Assembly (NCBI GenBank): GCA_003646995.1 | Contig: QMLZ01000009.1 | Span: 1-31,814, forward strand | Source of the DNA: Deltaproteobacteria bacterium | Lineage (GTDB): Bacteria; Desulfobacterota; DSM-4660; Desulfatiglandales; Desulfatiglandaceae | Length of the DNA: 31,814 bases | Direction of reading: 5' to 3' | Shown: positions 1-7,813 of the stretch, in pieces | Layout of the letters: each line of letters starts with the position of its first letter | How positions within the stretch are numbered: position 1 is the first letter of the stretch | Notes under the pieces: model-generated | Told to the model about the DNA's origin: nothing | Databases searched by the model: none | Seen by the model: only the letters and a program-made list of their open reading frames with translations | Made by a program: the position numbers and the translations under genes

Positions 1-753
1 ATCGATTTCGAGAAGGCTTTTGAGAGCGCTCTCCAGGAGAAAGAGGTAGAGGTAGAAATCACATCCGAGGATCTTGAAGGCTACCAACCCGAGGATTTTG
101 AAAAGGAAGTACTCGCTGAAGCGGCTGAGGAAATAGAAGAACCTGAACAAGAGTTGACCGAAGAGCCAGTAGTTAGTCCGCCCCCTGAGGAACAGGTCGA
201 AGTGCATTTGCCCCCCAAGAAGTCAAGGGTTGGACTTATAATCCTGATCATAGCGTTCCTTGTTGTTGTGGGAGCGGCAGCCATTGTATATTTTGCCCCT
301 CAGATGATACCCGACTCACTTTCCTTCCTAAAAATGCCCGAGAAAAAAGCCGTTCATGATCTGGGTGTGAGGAGACTGTCGTTCAAAGCCGTAACAGGTT
401 CGTTTATTAACACTGAGGGTAGTGGCCAGCTGTTTGTTGTGAGAGGAATGGTTGTGAATGACTACTCAAAGCCTAGGAGCTTTATCTTGGTCAAGGCGAG
501 CATACTGGATGATAAAGGAAACGTTGTGAGGACCAAAAGGGCATATGCGGGTAACTCTTTTTCGGAGGAAGAACTGAGGAAGCTCCCATTTCAGGAAATT
601 GAAAAGGCCATGAAAAACCCACGAGGTAAAGACGAGAGCAATGTCAATGTGGCGCCTGGGGCATCAATACCATTCATGATTGTCTTCAAAGACCTTCCGA
701 GTGATCTAAGCGAGTTTACAGTAGAAGCGGTTAGCTCTTCGCCTGGACGATAG
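1..753 (+). CDS. DUF3426-type single-pass membrane protein (5' end missing)
   Basis: The frame is open from the left edge to the TAG at 751-753, so 250 residues are visible and the true start lies outside. The first 75 or so visible residues are very acidic and proline-rich, typical of a flexible linker. Two lysines and an arginine precede one strong membrane helix at about visible residues 77-99. The remaining 150 residues resemble the DUF3426 domain, a beta-rich domain on the outer face of the inner membrane, with the pattern of 'VVRGMVVNDYSKPRSFILV' followed by 'KASILDDKGNVV'. In this family an N-terminal zinc ribbon (MJ0042 type) precedes the linker; it would lie off the window. The role of the family is not established. 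A 125-bp gap separates it from the channel gene downstream. Confidence 0.75.
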   Translation: MDFEKAFESALQEKEVEVEITSEDLEGYQPEDFEKEVLAEAAEEIEEPEQELTEEPVVSPPPEEQVEVHLPPKKSRVGLIILIIAFLVVVGAAAIVYFAPQMIPDSLSFLKMPEKKAVHDLGVRRLSFKAVTGSFINTEGSGQLFVVRGMVVNDYSKPRSFILVKASILDDKGNVVRTKRAYAGNSFSEEELRKLPFQEIEKAMKNPRGKDESNVNVAPGASIPFMIVFKDLPSDLSEFTVEAVSSSPGR

Positions 754-783
754 CAGGAGCTGGGATCAGACGTGACGTGGTAT

Positions 784-793
784 GGTCCGGACC
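784..793. repeat. 10-bp perfect palindrome in the gap before the channel gene
   Basis: GGTCCGGACC is its own reverse complement and lies in the 125-bp gap between the DUF3426 gene and the potassium channel gene. It has no U-run after it, so it is not an intrinsic terminator. It could be an operator half or chance; no regulator can be named. Confidence 0.3.
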
Positions 794-878
794 GAAGAGG
801 TGGGAGCTCAGGTAGTGTGCATATAGGCTCACGGCATGGGGATGCGGCGGTCGCTACCTATTTTGCAAGGCAAGCCAA

Positions 879-1898
879 ATGTCTAACGGTTTTTATCATT
901 TAAGTTACAAGGGCATAGTAAGAGGGTTAGGATTTATCGGCGCAATAGTCTTGTTCGGTGTTCTGGGTTATATGGTGCTGGAAGGCTGGCCTTTCTTGGA
1001 TGCTCTTTATATGACGGTAATCACCATCACTACAGTGGGCTATGGAGAAATAGGCAGCCTCTCAACTAGCGGTAGAATTTTCACCATAGCTCTCATATTC
1101 CTGGGCATTGGAATAATGGCCTACTTTCTGGGAGTGGTGGCCCAAGCAATGGTGGAACTTCGGGTAAGATCTATCATAGGGAGGACGAAATTGGGATGGA
1201 GAATTAAGTCCATTAAGAACCACTATATCATTTGTGGGTATGGCAGGATAGGAAGGATTATTTGCCAAGAACTCAGGGCCCAAAACATTCCCGTGTTGGT
1301 GGTAGACAATGATGCTGATTCCCGGCAGCTACTGGAGGCCGCTGAAGTTCCTTTCATCATAGATGATGCCACAAATGAAGACGTCCTTAGTGAGGCAGGG
1401 ATTGAAAGGGCCAAGGGACTCATAGCAGTGGTGTCTTCAGACGCAGATAACGTTTTTATTACCCTCACGGCAAGAGGCATGAATCCGAATCTGTTCATAG
1501 TCTCAAGGGCGGATGATGAAACGGTGGAAAGGAAGCTCTTGAGGGCAGGTGCAGATCGTGTTGTAATGCCCTATCTGATAGGGGGGCAGAAGATGGCCCA
1601 AACCATCATTAGACCCGCAGTTATGGATTTCTTGGAATTTACGGTCCACGATAAAGACATCGAGCTAAAGCTTGAGGAGCTGAAAGTGGAAGAGGCCTCC
1701 AAGCTTAATGGCGTCGCCCTAGTGGACTCTGGCATAAGGCAGGAGATGAATATAATTATTGTTGCCATAAGGAAGTCAAGTGGTCATATGGTCTTCAATC
1801 CCTCATCGCAAACTCGTATTGAAGCTGGGGATATCCTCATTGCACTTGGGCATGGAAACGAGCTCGACAAACTGGGCCATATCCTCCGAGGGGCGTGA
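879..1898 (+). CDS. two-TM potassium channel with RCK (TrkA-N/TrkA-C) domains
   Basis: This is a 339-residue MthK/Kch-type K+ channel subunit of the inner membrane. Two hydrophobic helices at about residues 15-32 and 67-90 flank a pore loop carrying the selectivity filter TVGYGE at 52-57. The cytoplasmic part starts near residue 112 with an RCK/TrkA-N Rossmann fold, glycine motif GYGRIG at 120-125, and an acidic strand end in 'VLVVDND'. A TrkA-C domain fills roughly residues 250-335. RCK domains assemble as an octameric gating ring and open the pore on binding Ca2+ or a nucleotide; a C-terminal TrkA-C domain is also a common c-di-AMP site, and a diadenylate cyclase is encoded near the right end of the window. 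That link is inference. The start has a weak AAGG-type ribosome site. The next gene converges 12 bp away with no obvious terminator. Confidence 0.9.
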   Translation: MSNGFYHLSYKGIVRGLGFIGAIVLFGVLGYMVLEGWPFLDALYMTVITITTVGYGEIGSLSTSGRIFTIALIFLGIGIMAYFLGVVAQAMVELRVRSIIGRTKLGWRIKSIKNHYIICGYGRIGRIICQELRAQNIPVLVVDNDADSRQLLEAAEVPFIIDDATNEDVLSEAGIERAKGLIAVVSSDADNVFITLTARGMNPNLFIVSRADDETVERKLLRAGADRVVMPYLIGGQKMAQTIIRPAVMDFLEFTVHDKDIELKLEELKVEEASKLNGVALVDSGIRQEMNIIIVAIRKSSGHMVFNPSSQTRIEAGDILIALGHGNELDKLGHILRGA

Positions 1899-1910
1899 CA
1901 TTTCTTGTCC

Positions 1911-2735
1911 CTAGCCGCCCTGACCACCATATTCACTGCTCTTGTAAAGTTGTTGAGCTCTGAGTAGGGCCTCTATGTCGTCGACACCCATGACTTCATC
2001 TGGGTCTTTCACAACCTCATAGCCAACTGATTTGCCATTGCGGGAAAATATTTCCACAAGGTCGGTTAGAAAGTATTCATTAATTATCCTTTTCTTGCCG
2101 TTGATTTGCTTTTCCACGTTGTGAGGGTTATGCTCTAGGTCTGCGAGATGCTCTAGAAGATGATCCCTTTTTACTGCATAGATGCCTGAATTACAAACTG
2201 ACAGTCGTTCTCGATATTCCCTGGGCATGTCTTTCCAGTACTTCCATTCCACAATGCGATTGACAGTATCGCCGTTGAGTTCCAAAAGCCCGTATTGGCG
2301 CTTGGAATTTGGCATGAATCCAAGCACAGCCATATGATACGCTGCCAGTTTAGCAAGAAGCCCCAGATAAGTTTCCTTTCTCACCAGAGGCACATCTCCC
2401 ATGGTTATGATTATTGATTCGGAGTTGACCGTTTGCAAAAATGGTTTACATGAAAGGAGGGCGCCCCCGGTTCCGTTAAGGATCTTTTGTTCGGAATATG
2501 AGACATGAAAGTGTGAAGTGGCCTCCATGACCTTCTTTTTGTGGTGGTTAACTACGATGCATTTTGGACCCTTGGGCAGATTTTCCAATATGTTGTGAAT
2601 GAAAGGCCTTCGGCCCTCAAACTGCGTGGTACCAGGGATAAGTGGCAGCAGGGTTTTATTGCCGTTGTATCCTTTCATCCTGCTACCCCTTCCTGCAGCC
2701 ATTATTATGGAGGCTACCAGGTTTTTTTGTGTCAT
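1911..2735 (-). CDS. GlmU-like sugar-phosphate nucleotidyltransferase
   Basis: A 274-residue soluble protein of the NTP_transferase family. The N-terminal nucleotide-binding signature AAGRGSRM is at residues 13-20, with a lysine at 27 in the place used to bind phosphate. A GTGGAL motif at 88-93 and GDVPLV at 113-118 match the positions of GTAHAV and GDVPL in the uridylyltransferase domain of GlmU. The left-handed beta-helix acetyltransferase half of GlmU is absent, so this is a stand-alone pyrophosphorylase domain. The sugar phosphate and nucleotide cannot be read from sequence; GTGGAL in place of GTAHAV argues against it simply being a truncated GlmU. It is transcribed alone, divergent from the B12-domain gene, with AAGGGG upstream of the ATG. 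Confidence 0.8.
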   Translation of the reverse strand: MTQKNLVASIIMAAGRGSRMKGYNGNKTLLPLIPGTTQFEGRRPFIHNILENLPKGPKCIVVNHHKKKVMEATSHFHVSYSEQKILNGTGGALLSCKPFLQTVNSESIIITMGDVPLVRKETYLGLLAKLAAYHMAVLGFMPNSKRQYGLLELNGDTVNRIVEWKYWKDMPREYRERLSVCNSGIYAVKRDHLLEHLADLEHNPHNVEKQINGKKRIINEYFLTDLVEIFSRNGKSVGYEVVKDPDEVMGVDDIEALLRAQQLYKSSEYGGQGG

Positions 2736-2819
2736 GAGACTTACCCCTTGATCAGTGAGAGAGTTCTTGGATTCGCAAAGATCGTGCCTTGCATTGTTTC
2801 CATGGGAACAGGTAAAAGA

Positions 2820-2849
2820 TTAACCGGTTAAGAGTATAGATGGGCCCAT
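2820..2849. promoter_or_regulatory. two adjacent palindromes in a divergent intergenic region
   Basis: The 248-bp gap between the nucleotidyltransferase gene (-) and the B12-domain gene (+) holds two perfect palindromes. TTAACCGGTTAA is at 2820-2831 and ATGGGCCCAT at 2840-2849, with a TATAGA hexamer at 2835-2840 between them that could be a -10 element, although I find no good -35 at 16-18 bp. Their placement suggests operator sites for one or both genes; the regulator is unknown. Confidence 0.3.
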
Positions 2850-2983
2850 GCATCGTGTCAAATGAACCCCTGGGGTGTGGATGTTAGTTCTTGCCTGTAG
2901 ATCTCATATTGGATATATTTCACAGCAACGAATACTTAACGAGGCAAAGGTAACAGGGCACCGGGATTTTAAGAGGGGGACAA

Positions 2984-3427
2984 ATGGGCCAAAGGATGCC
3001 GAGGATATTGCTTGCAAAATTGGGGCATGGCCACAAGGAGGCTCTTCTGAATCTGGCAAAACGGCTCGGTGATGCGGGCTTTGAGATTGTGTATACCGAG
3101 CTTGAAGATCCAGCTGCGATTGTGGGGACAGCCATACAGGAGTCAGTGGACCACATCGGGATCACGGTGCTTGAGGACGGTGACATAAGCAATGTTCGGC
3201 GAATTAAAGGCCTCCTTGACCAAGGAGAAGAATCCCACGTTACCATTGCCGTGGGCGGCCTGATGAATGACAGGCAACTGGCCGAACTTCGTGAGGTAGG
3301 AGTTGATGCCTGTTTTCCTAAGGGAACAAGCTTCGATGAACTTGCAAGATGGGCACGTGAAAACATTACCAGTCATGGGCCGGCGGCTGCGCTTGGCAGT
3401 GGATTTCAAAGGATTCAGAAGGAGTGA
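2984..3427 (+). CDS. stand-alone B12-binding domain, methylmalonyl-CoA mutase small-domain type
   Basis: A 147-residue Rossmann-like cobalamin-binding domain. The pattern follows the C-terminal domain of methylmalonyl-CoA mutase: a first strand and loop (residues 8-17), a helix ending 'AGFEIVYT' at about 31-38, 'IGITVLEDG' at 58-66 and the glycine pair in 'IAVGGL' at 88-93. His17 lies where the lower axial ligand of B12 is found. The usual DxHxxG signature reads HGHKEA here, so the Asp and the final Gly are replaced. In this family the small subunit pairs with a separate catalytic barrel; none is encoded in the window. The ATG has a strong AGAGGGGG ribosome site. The next gene follows 9 bp later, so the two are probably cotranscribed with priA. 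Confidence 0.8.
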   Translation: MGQRMPRILLAKLGHGHKEALLNLAKRLGDAGFEIVYTELEDPAAIVGTAIQESVDHIGITVLEDGDISNVRRIKGLLDQGEESHVTIAVGGLMNDRQLAELREVGVDACFPKGTSFDELARWARENITSHGPAAALGSGFQRIQKE

Positions 3428-3436
3428 ACTAGTAAG

Positions 3437-4252
3437 ATGCCCAGGTCTGGTATAAGGGATGTTGCTAGGTTTGCTGGATTAATAGCGGTGATACTTTATC
3501 TATCGAGCATTCTTACAAGAATGTCATATGCTTATGTGATGCCTTCCATGCAGGTGCTTGAAGAGATGGCGAAAAATTTTTCTGCTTTTAAGACCCTAGT
3601 CATTGTGCAGTGGGCCAAGAGTTCAGGGGAAAACAATGCCCAAGGCGAAGATCTTGTGGAGCAAAGGGTCTGGATCGCCAAAAGATGGCAAGCCAGATGT
3701 GAAAGGTCAGGTTCAACAGGACATAATGAAGGCTCGGAGGGCGGCCAAGCGCCTTGTGGATGGTGCGGAATAGAAAGATTCGAGGCGATGTTTTTGAATC
3801 ACTCAACCTATGAGACAATCAATTTTCTTTCGAGCCTCGGGGTTGAGACCTCCAAGGTCTCACTAGCCCACATCGGTGCCAAGGTAGTCTATGTCATAGG
3901 GAAAAGGGGCAAGAGGGATTCGTATCTAATGATATCGAGGGACAAGTTTTTACCGATTGCTCTGCGGGTTTGGGATATCAGATCTCCTAGCGGTCCATTT
4001 ACCGTGCGGTTCGATGAGTACAAGCAGGTTGGGAGAGGATGGTATCCCCACAGTATAATTTGTGAAACAGATCTCGGCCGCAAGGAGCAGTACGTTATCC
4101 AGGAAATAACACCAAACGTGCCCATTGAAGCCTCAGTCTTCCAACCAGACAAGACTCACGACATTGACCTGCCAGCCACATCTCCTCGGCAAGATGTCGT
4201 TGATGACCGAATCAAGGATGTTATAAGGACCCTTGAAGAGAAGTATCGATAG
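3437..4252 (+). CDS. secreted LolA/lipoprotein-sorting-like protein, centre doubtful
   Basis: A 271-residue protein with an N-terminal hydrophobic segment (about 11-27) and a possible signal-peptidase site after 'SYA' near residue 32, so it is exported or anchored in the inner membrane. The part after residue 112 has the look of the LolA/LolB-like beta fold seen in outer-membrane lipoprotein-sorting proteins: 'SSLGVETS', 'KVVYVIG', 'FLPIALRVWD' and 'GRGWYPHSI'. The segment from about residue 81 to 112 is rich in Cys, Gly and Ser and reads poorly as protein, whereas another frame there reads well (see findings), so a pair of compensating frameshifts is possible. The ATG has AAGGAG 12 bp upstream. 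The gene ends 20 bp before priA. Confidence 0.6.
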   Translation: MPRSGIRDVARFAGLIAVILYLSSILTRMSYAYVMPSMQVLEEMAKNFSAFKTLVIVQWAKSSGENNAQGEDLVEQRVWIAKRWQARCERSGSTGHNEGSEGGQAPCGWCGIERFEAMFLNHSTYETINFLSSLGVETSKVSLAHIGAKVVYVIGKRGKRDSYLMISRDKFLPIALRVWDIRSPSGPFTVRFDEYKQVGRGWYPHSIICETDLGRKEQYVIQEITPNVPIEASVFQPDKTHDIDLPATSPRQDVVDDRIKDVIRTLEEKYR

Positions 4253-4272
4253 CTTTCGAAGATAATATAATC

Positions 4273-6714
4273 ATGAAGAAGACCTCTCAAACATGTGTTG
4301 AGGTGGCTGTGACTTTGCCTGTGGAGGGGACATTCTCTTACATTGTCCCTCCTACCTTGAGTGGATTAGCATTACCTGGGTGTAAGGTTACTGTACCTTT
4401 CAAAAACAGAAAAGCAGAGGGATTTATCCTCGGCCTTGGTCAGACTGACGTCAAGGGAGAGCTAAAGGAGATACTAGCTGTCACAGATCCGCAACCACTT
4501 TTTCCCCCATCAGTGATACCTTTCTTTAGGTGGATCTCAGAGTATTACATCCATCCCATTGGCAAAGTCATTCAGTCTGTATTGCCCTCAGGGGTTACCC
4601 AGAGGATATGGAGGAACGTGGAAATAACAAGCGCCGGACAGGACTGCCTCAGAAAGGGAGAAATTTCAAAGGAGGATCTAGAAGTCTTGAAGCAACTGTC
4701 CAAACCGCATGGAAGAGTCCAGAATTACCCTATCGCCACGCTGAAGCACCTTGAACAACAGGGCCTGATAAAAGTAGTCGAGAAGGTTAGACCTCGGTTG
4801 GGCCCGCTTTTGAAGACATTTGTTGACTTCGTAGAGGATGAGCGCGACAAAGTTCTGAATATTGACCGCGGCTCCCTTAGGGCAAAGGGTGAGGCAGAGT
4901 TTCTCGACCTGATTTTGCAGCAGGGCCCGGTAATGCTTTCGGATTTGAAAAAAAGATTCAGCAATGCCTCCTACTTGGTAAGGAAATGGACCAAAAATGG
5001 AATACTTCGATCCTTCAAAGAAGCGGTCTTCAGGGCCCCTGAAGGGTTAATTTTCAAGCCTTCGAGGCCGCCTGAGTCCCTGTCTCCACACCAGAGGGAA
5101 GCAATCAAGAAGACCACCAGATTAATTGAAAGGGATAAGTTTTCGGTTTGCCTGCTCTACGGTATTACGGGGAGCGGCAAAACAGAGGTGTATCTTGAAG
5201 CGGTCAGGCGGACAATACAATTGGGCAGACAGGCGATTGTACTGGTTCCGGAAATCGCATTGGCCGTGTACATGGAGTCGGTTTTAAGGTCAAGGGTGAG
5301 CGGTACGGTGGGAACTTACCATAGCGGTCTAAGCCCCGGGCAGCGGTATGATCAGTGGGTCAAGATGGCTAGTGGGGACATAGACGTGGTGGTGGGAGCT
5401 AGATCAGCCCTTTTTGCCCCTCTTCCGAGATTGGGCCTAATAGTGGTGGATGAGGAACATGACTGGGCCTACAAGCAGGATAGAGCGCCCTATTACCATG
5501 GGCGGGATGCTGCTGTAGCCAGAGGCAGGATAGAGAACGCTGTTGTCTTGCTCGGCTCCGGGACGCCCTCGATCCAGTCATATGCTAATTGTATCAAGAC
5601 GCGTTACCACCTGATAAGAATGCCCGAGAGAATTGAGAACAGGCGGTTTCCCGAGATCGAGGTGGTTGATATGAGAGAGTTGGAAGAGCAAGGTGCGAAG
5701 AGGATGCTGAGCTCTCGCCTACTTGAGGCCCTTGAAGAGAATTTAAAACGCAATAAGCAGACTATGCTTTTCCTAAACAGAAGAGGATTTTTCCGGTTGT
5801 TCGTGTGCAAGTTTTGCGGTGCGATTCTCACGTGTCCCAACTGTCATGTTTCCCTGATCTACCACCTGGACTACAATAAGCTCATGTGCCATTACTGCGG
5901 CTATTGTACTGGTCCCAGTCAAAGCTGCCCGGATTGTAAGCGCACCGGTCTCAAGAGCTGGGGTTTTGGAACGGAAAGAGTAGAGCAGGAACTCTGCGAG
6001 CTTTTTCCCAATGCAAGGATAGCCCGTATGGACACGGACTCAACAAGGAAAAAGGGCAGGGCTCAAGCTATCCTCAAGGATTTTATTGATCATAATATTG
6101 ACGTCCTTATAGGGACTCAGATGATAACCAAGGGCTACCATGTGCCGGATGTGACCCTTGTGGGGGTGATAGGTGCTGACCTAAGCCTTGGATTCCCTGA
6201 CTTTAGGGCAGCTGAGCGCACTTTTCAATTGTTATCGCAGGTAGCAGGGAGAGCTGGCCGGGGAAGGGAAAGAGGAAAAGTTATAATACAGACATATAAT
6301 CCAGATCACTATGCCATTCGCGCCGCCATCTCCCAAGATTATGAGGCCCTGTATCGAACAGAGATGGAGCTCAGAGAACAACTTGGTTTCCCCCCGTTTA
6401 GCTATCTTATTTCCTTGAGATTACAAGGAAATTCTAGAGATAAGACTGAAGAATGCGCGGCTGGATTGGCTGAGAGGTTAAAAAAAACAGTGGAAAAGTG
6501 GCCCAAGAAAGGGAGAGAGATCCAAATACTGGGACCAGCCGAAGCACCCATCGCAAAGCTAAGGGGAAAGTATCGATGGCAAATCTTGATAAAGGCGAAA
6601 AGGCCTCTACTAGCCCAACGGCTCTTGGAGGTGGCCCGCAAAAAGTCTGAGCAGGGCTTTAGGACTAAGGGTGTACAGATTATTTTGGATGTTGACCCTT
6701 ACCAAATGATGTAA
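4273..6714 (+). CDS. priA: primosomal protein N' (replication restart helicase PriA)
   Basis: An 813-residue 3'-to-5' superfamily 2 DNA helicase that recognises abandoned replication forks and reloads the replicative helicase. The N-terminal 3'-OH-binding domain covers about residues 1-100, followed by a winged-helix part. Helicase motif I is GITGSGKT at 297-304 and motif II is DEEH at 393-396. The two zinc sites inserted in the second helicase lobe are complete: Cys512, 515, 521, 524, 539, 542, 552 and 555. Motif VI reads 'QVAGRAGRG'. The length is close to that of other PriA proteins. The ribosome site is weak (GAAG). The last 35 bp overlap the 3' end of the opposing MEMO gene. Confidence 0.97.
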   Translation: MKKTSQTCVEVAVTLPVEGTFSYIVPPTLSGLALPGCKVTVPFKNRKAEGFILGLGQTDVKGELKEILAVTDPQPLFPPSVIPFFRWISEYYIHPIGKVIQSVLPSGVTQRIWRNVEITSAGQDCLRKGEISKEDLEVLKQLSKPHGRVQNYPIATLKHLEQQGLIKVVEKVRPRLGPLLKTFVDFVEDERDKVLNIDRGSLRAKGEAEFLDLILQQGPVMLSDLKKRFSNASYLVRKWTKNGILRSFKEAVFRAPEGLIFKPSRPPESLSPHQREAIKKTTRLIERDKFSVCLLYGITGSGKTEVYLEAVRRTIQLGRQAIVLVPEIALAVYMESVLRSRVSGTVGTYHSGLSPGQRYDQWVKMASGDIDVVVGARSALFAPLPRLGLIVVDEEHDWAYKQDRAPYYHGRDAAVARGRIENAVVLLGSGTPSIQSYANCIKTRYHLIRMPERIENRRFPEIEVVDMRELEEQGAKRMLSSRLLEALEENLKRNKQTMLFLNRRGFFRLFVCKFCGAILTCPNCHVSLIYHLDYNKLMCHYCGYCTGPSQSCPDCKRTGLKSWGFGTERVEQELCELFPNARIARMDTDSTRKKGRAQAILKDFIDHNIDVLIGTQMITKGYHVPDVTLVGVIGADLSLGFPDFRAAERTFQLLSQVAGRAGRGRERGKVIIQTYNPDHYAIRAAISQDYEALYRTEMELREQLGFPPFSYLISLRLQGNSRDKTEECAAGLAERLKKTVEKWPKKGREIQILGPAEAPIAKLRGKYRWQILIKAKRPLLAQRLLEVARKKSEQGFRTKGVQIILDVDPYQMM

Positions 6715-7630
6715 AAACGGCGCCAGCCATGTAACCTACCACAGTGTGTTTTTCCCCCGTGACATCCCCCGAATTAGCGGCATTGAGTATGACAACCCGA
6801 TTCGCCCCTAGGGCTTTAGAGACAAGCAGAACGGTAATTACAGGGCCACCTCCACAGGCCTCGCACAATCCGGTGCGCAATGCCTCATAAAGGCCTTGGG
6901 TATCCATTTTTTTGACTAGCTCAATGAACCGGGAATCCAGCCTTTTGGCTGTAAGGTAATCGTGGTAGTGAGAAAGGTCAGAGCTTGCCAGCAACAAGGT
7001 ATTGCCTGCAGAGGAGACAATTGAAGAGAGTACGCGGGAGAGCATCTTGCAGGTCTTATAGTCTTGGCTGCCCATCAAGATGGGAACAATGACAAAGTCT
7101 TTCAATACTGTTTGGAGAAAAGGTAGTTGTATTTCAAGTGAGTGCTCAGCTGCATGAGCGTTCTGGTACCAGTGAATTGAAGGGGCCGCGCGTAGTATCG
7201 CTTTCGCCATATCCACATCAACTCTCACAATACCCAACGGGGTACGGTAACCTTCTTGCAGATTCACCGAAACCCCTTCAAAAGGGATCCTGTGGCTGGG
7301 ACCAATAAGAATAACCCTGCTGAAATGACGAGCTCTCAAGAGCTTGTATGCATGGGCCGCTACTTGGCCCGAGTACCTATAACCCGCATGGGGAACTATT
7401 ATGGCCTTTAGAGCTCCCTCTGTAGGTTGGACATTGGCGCGTCTAAGGAAATTTAGGATTGTTTTTCTGAGCGTATCGGGTGAACCTGGGTACCAAGTGC
7501 CAGCAAGTATGGAAGGTCTAATGGAAATAGGCGTTTTTCTCTGGGCTTGGACATCGCTCAAGGCTGGGTTGAAGGCTGCCCACACCAGCGTGGCCAGTAA
7601 CACTAGGTTTAAGGTTTTTATTCGTGTCAT
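6680..7630 (-). CDS. amrB: MEMO-family protein (AmmeMemoRadiSam system protein B), with signal peptide
   Basis: A 316-residue MEMO1-like protein. It begins with a typical signal peptide (charged start, hydrophobic 8-20, possible cleavage near residue 29 after 'VQA'), which is unexpected if compared with the cytosolic animal MEMO1. Family motifs are in order: 'AGTWYPGSP' at 43-51, 'PHAGYRYSG' at 80-88, 'GPSH' at 110-113, 'EHSLEIQLPFL' at 161-171, 'SSDLSHY' at 215-221 and 'ACGGGP' at 257-262. His81, His113 and Cys258 correspond to the His-His-Cys metal site of human MEMO1. The biochemical role in bacteria is unsettled; AmrB often neighbours an AMMECR1 protein and a radical SAM enzyme, neither of which is here. 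The ATG has AAGGAA upstream, and a TATAAT lies at 7660-7665 on this strand. Confidence 0.88.
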   Translation of the reverse strand: MTRIKTLNLVLLATLVWAAFNPALSDVQAQRKTPISIRPSILAGTWYPGSPDTLRKTILNFLRRANVQPTEGALKAIIVPHAGYRYSGQVAAHAYKLLRARHFSRVILIGPSHRIPFEGVSVNLQEGYRTPLGIVRVDVDMAKAILRAAPSIHWYQNAHAAEHSLEIQLPFLQTVLKDFVIVPILMGSQDYKTCKMLSRVLSSIVSSAGNTLLLASSDLSHYHDYLTAKRLDSRFIELVKKMDTQGLYEALRTGLCEACGGGPVITVLLVSKALGANRVVILNAANSGDVTGEKHTVVGYMAGAVFTSFGKGQHPK

Positions 7631-7659
7631 GAGAGTTCCTTGGCGAAAAAGCTTGCCAT

Positions 7660-7665
7660 ATTATA
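7660..7665 (-). promoter_or_regulatory. amrB: candidate -10 element for the MEMO gene
   Basis: On the minus strand this reads TATAAT, a perfect sigma-70 -10 hexamer, about 30 bp before the MEMO start codon. No convincing -35 hexamer lies 16-18 bp further upstream, so the call stays tentative. Confidence 0.3.
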
Positions 7666-7707
7666 AGGGATCGGGGTAAAAATAAAACCCTTTTATGACA
7701 AGGATCG

Positions 7708-7732
7708 GCCCGTATAGGACATAATTACGGGC
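7708..7732. promoter_or_regulatory. dyad-symmetric element between the divergent MEMO and TlpA genes
   Basis: GCCCGTA at 7708-7714 and TACGGGC at 7726-7732 form perfect 7-bp arms around an 11-bp spacer. The element ends 18 bp before the -35 of the predicted promoter of the TlpA-like gene and about 42 bp upstream of the -10 of the MEMO gene. Such placement is what an operator or activator site for one or both genes would look like. No U-run follows, so it is not a terminator. Confidence 0.4.
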
Positions 7733-7750
7733 AAGTTGTATTGCCTGAAA

Positions 7751-7778
7751 TTGACAAGTTTACTTTGTACCTTATGTT
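7751..7778 (+). promoter_or_regulatory. sigma-70-type promoter for the TlpA-amidohydrolase pair
   Basis: A perfect TTGACA at 7751-7756 is followed after 16 bp by TATGTT at 7773-7778 (4 of 6 matches to TATAAT). The start codon of the TlpA-like gene is at 7814, giving a short leader of about 28 nt with AGGAGA as the ribosome site. Confidence 0.5.
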
Positions 7779-7813
7779 TAGGGTAAAGCTATTATGACAG
7801 GAGAAATCGAAAA

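Noticed and set aside
7640..7656. TTGGCGAAAAAGCTTGC as a sigma-54 promoter
   Set aside because: The GG to GC spacing is 11 bp, not the required 10, and it lies across the MEMO ribosome site pointing the wrong way for that gene.
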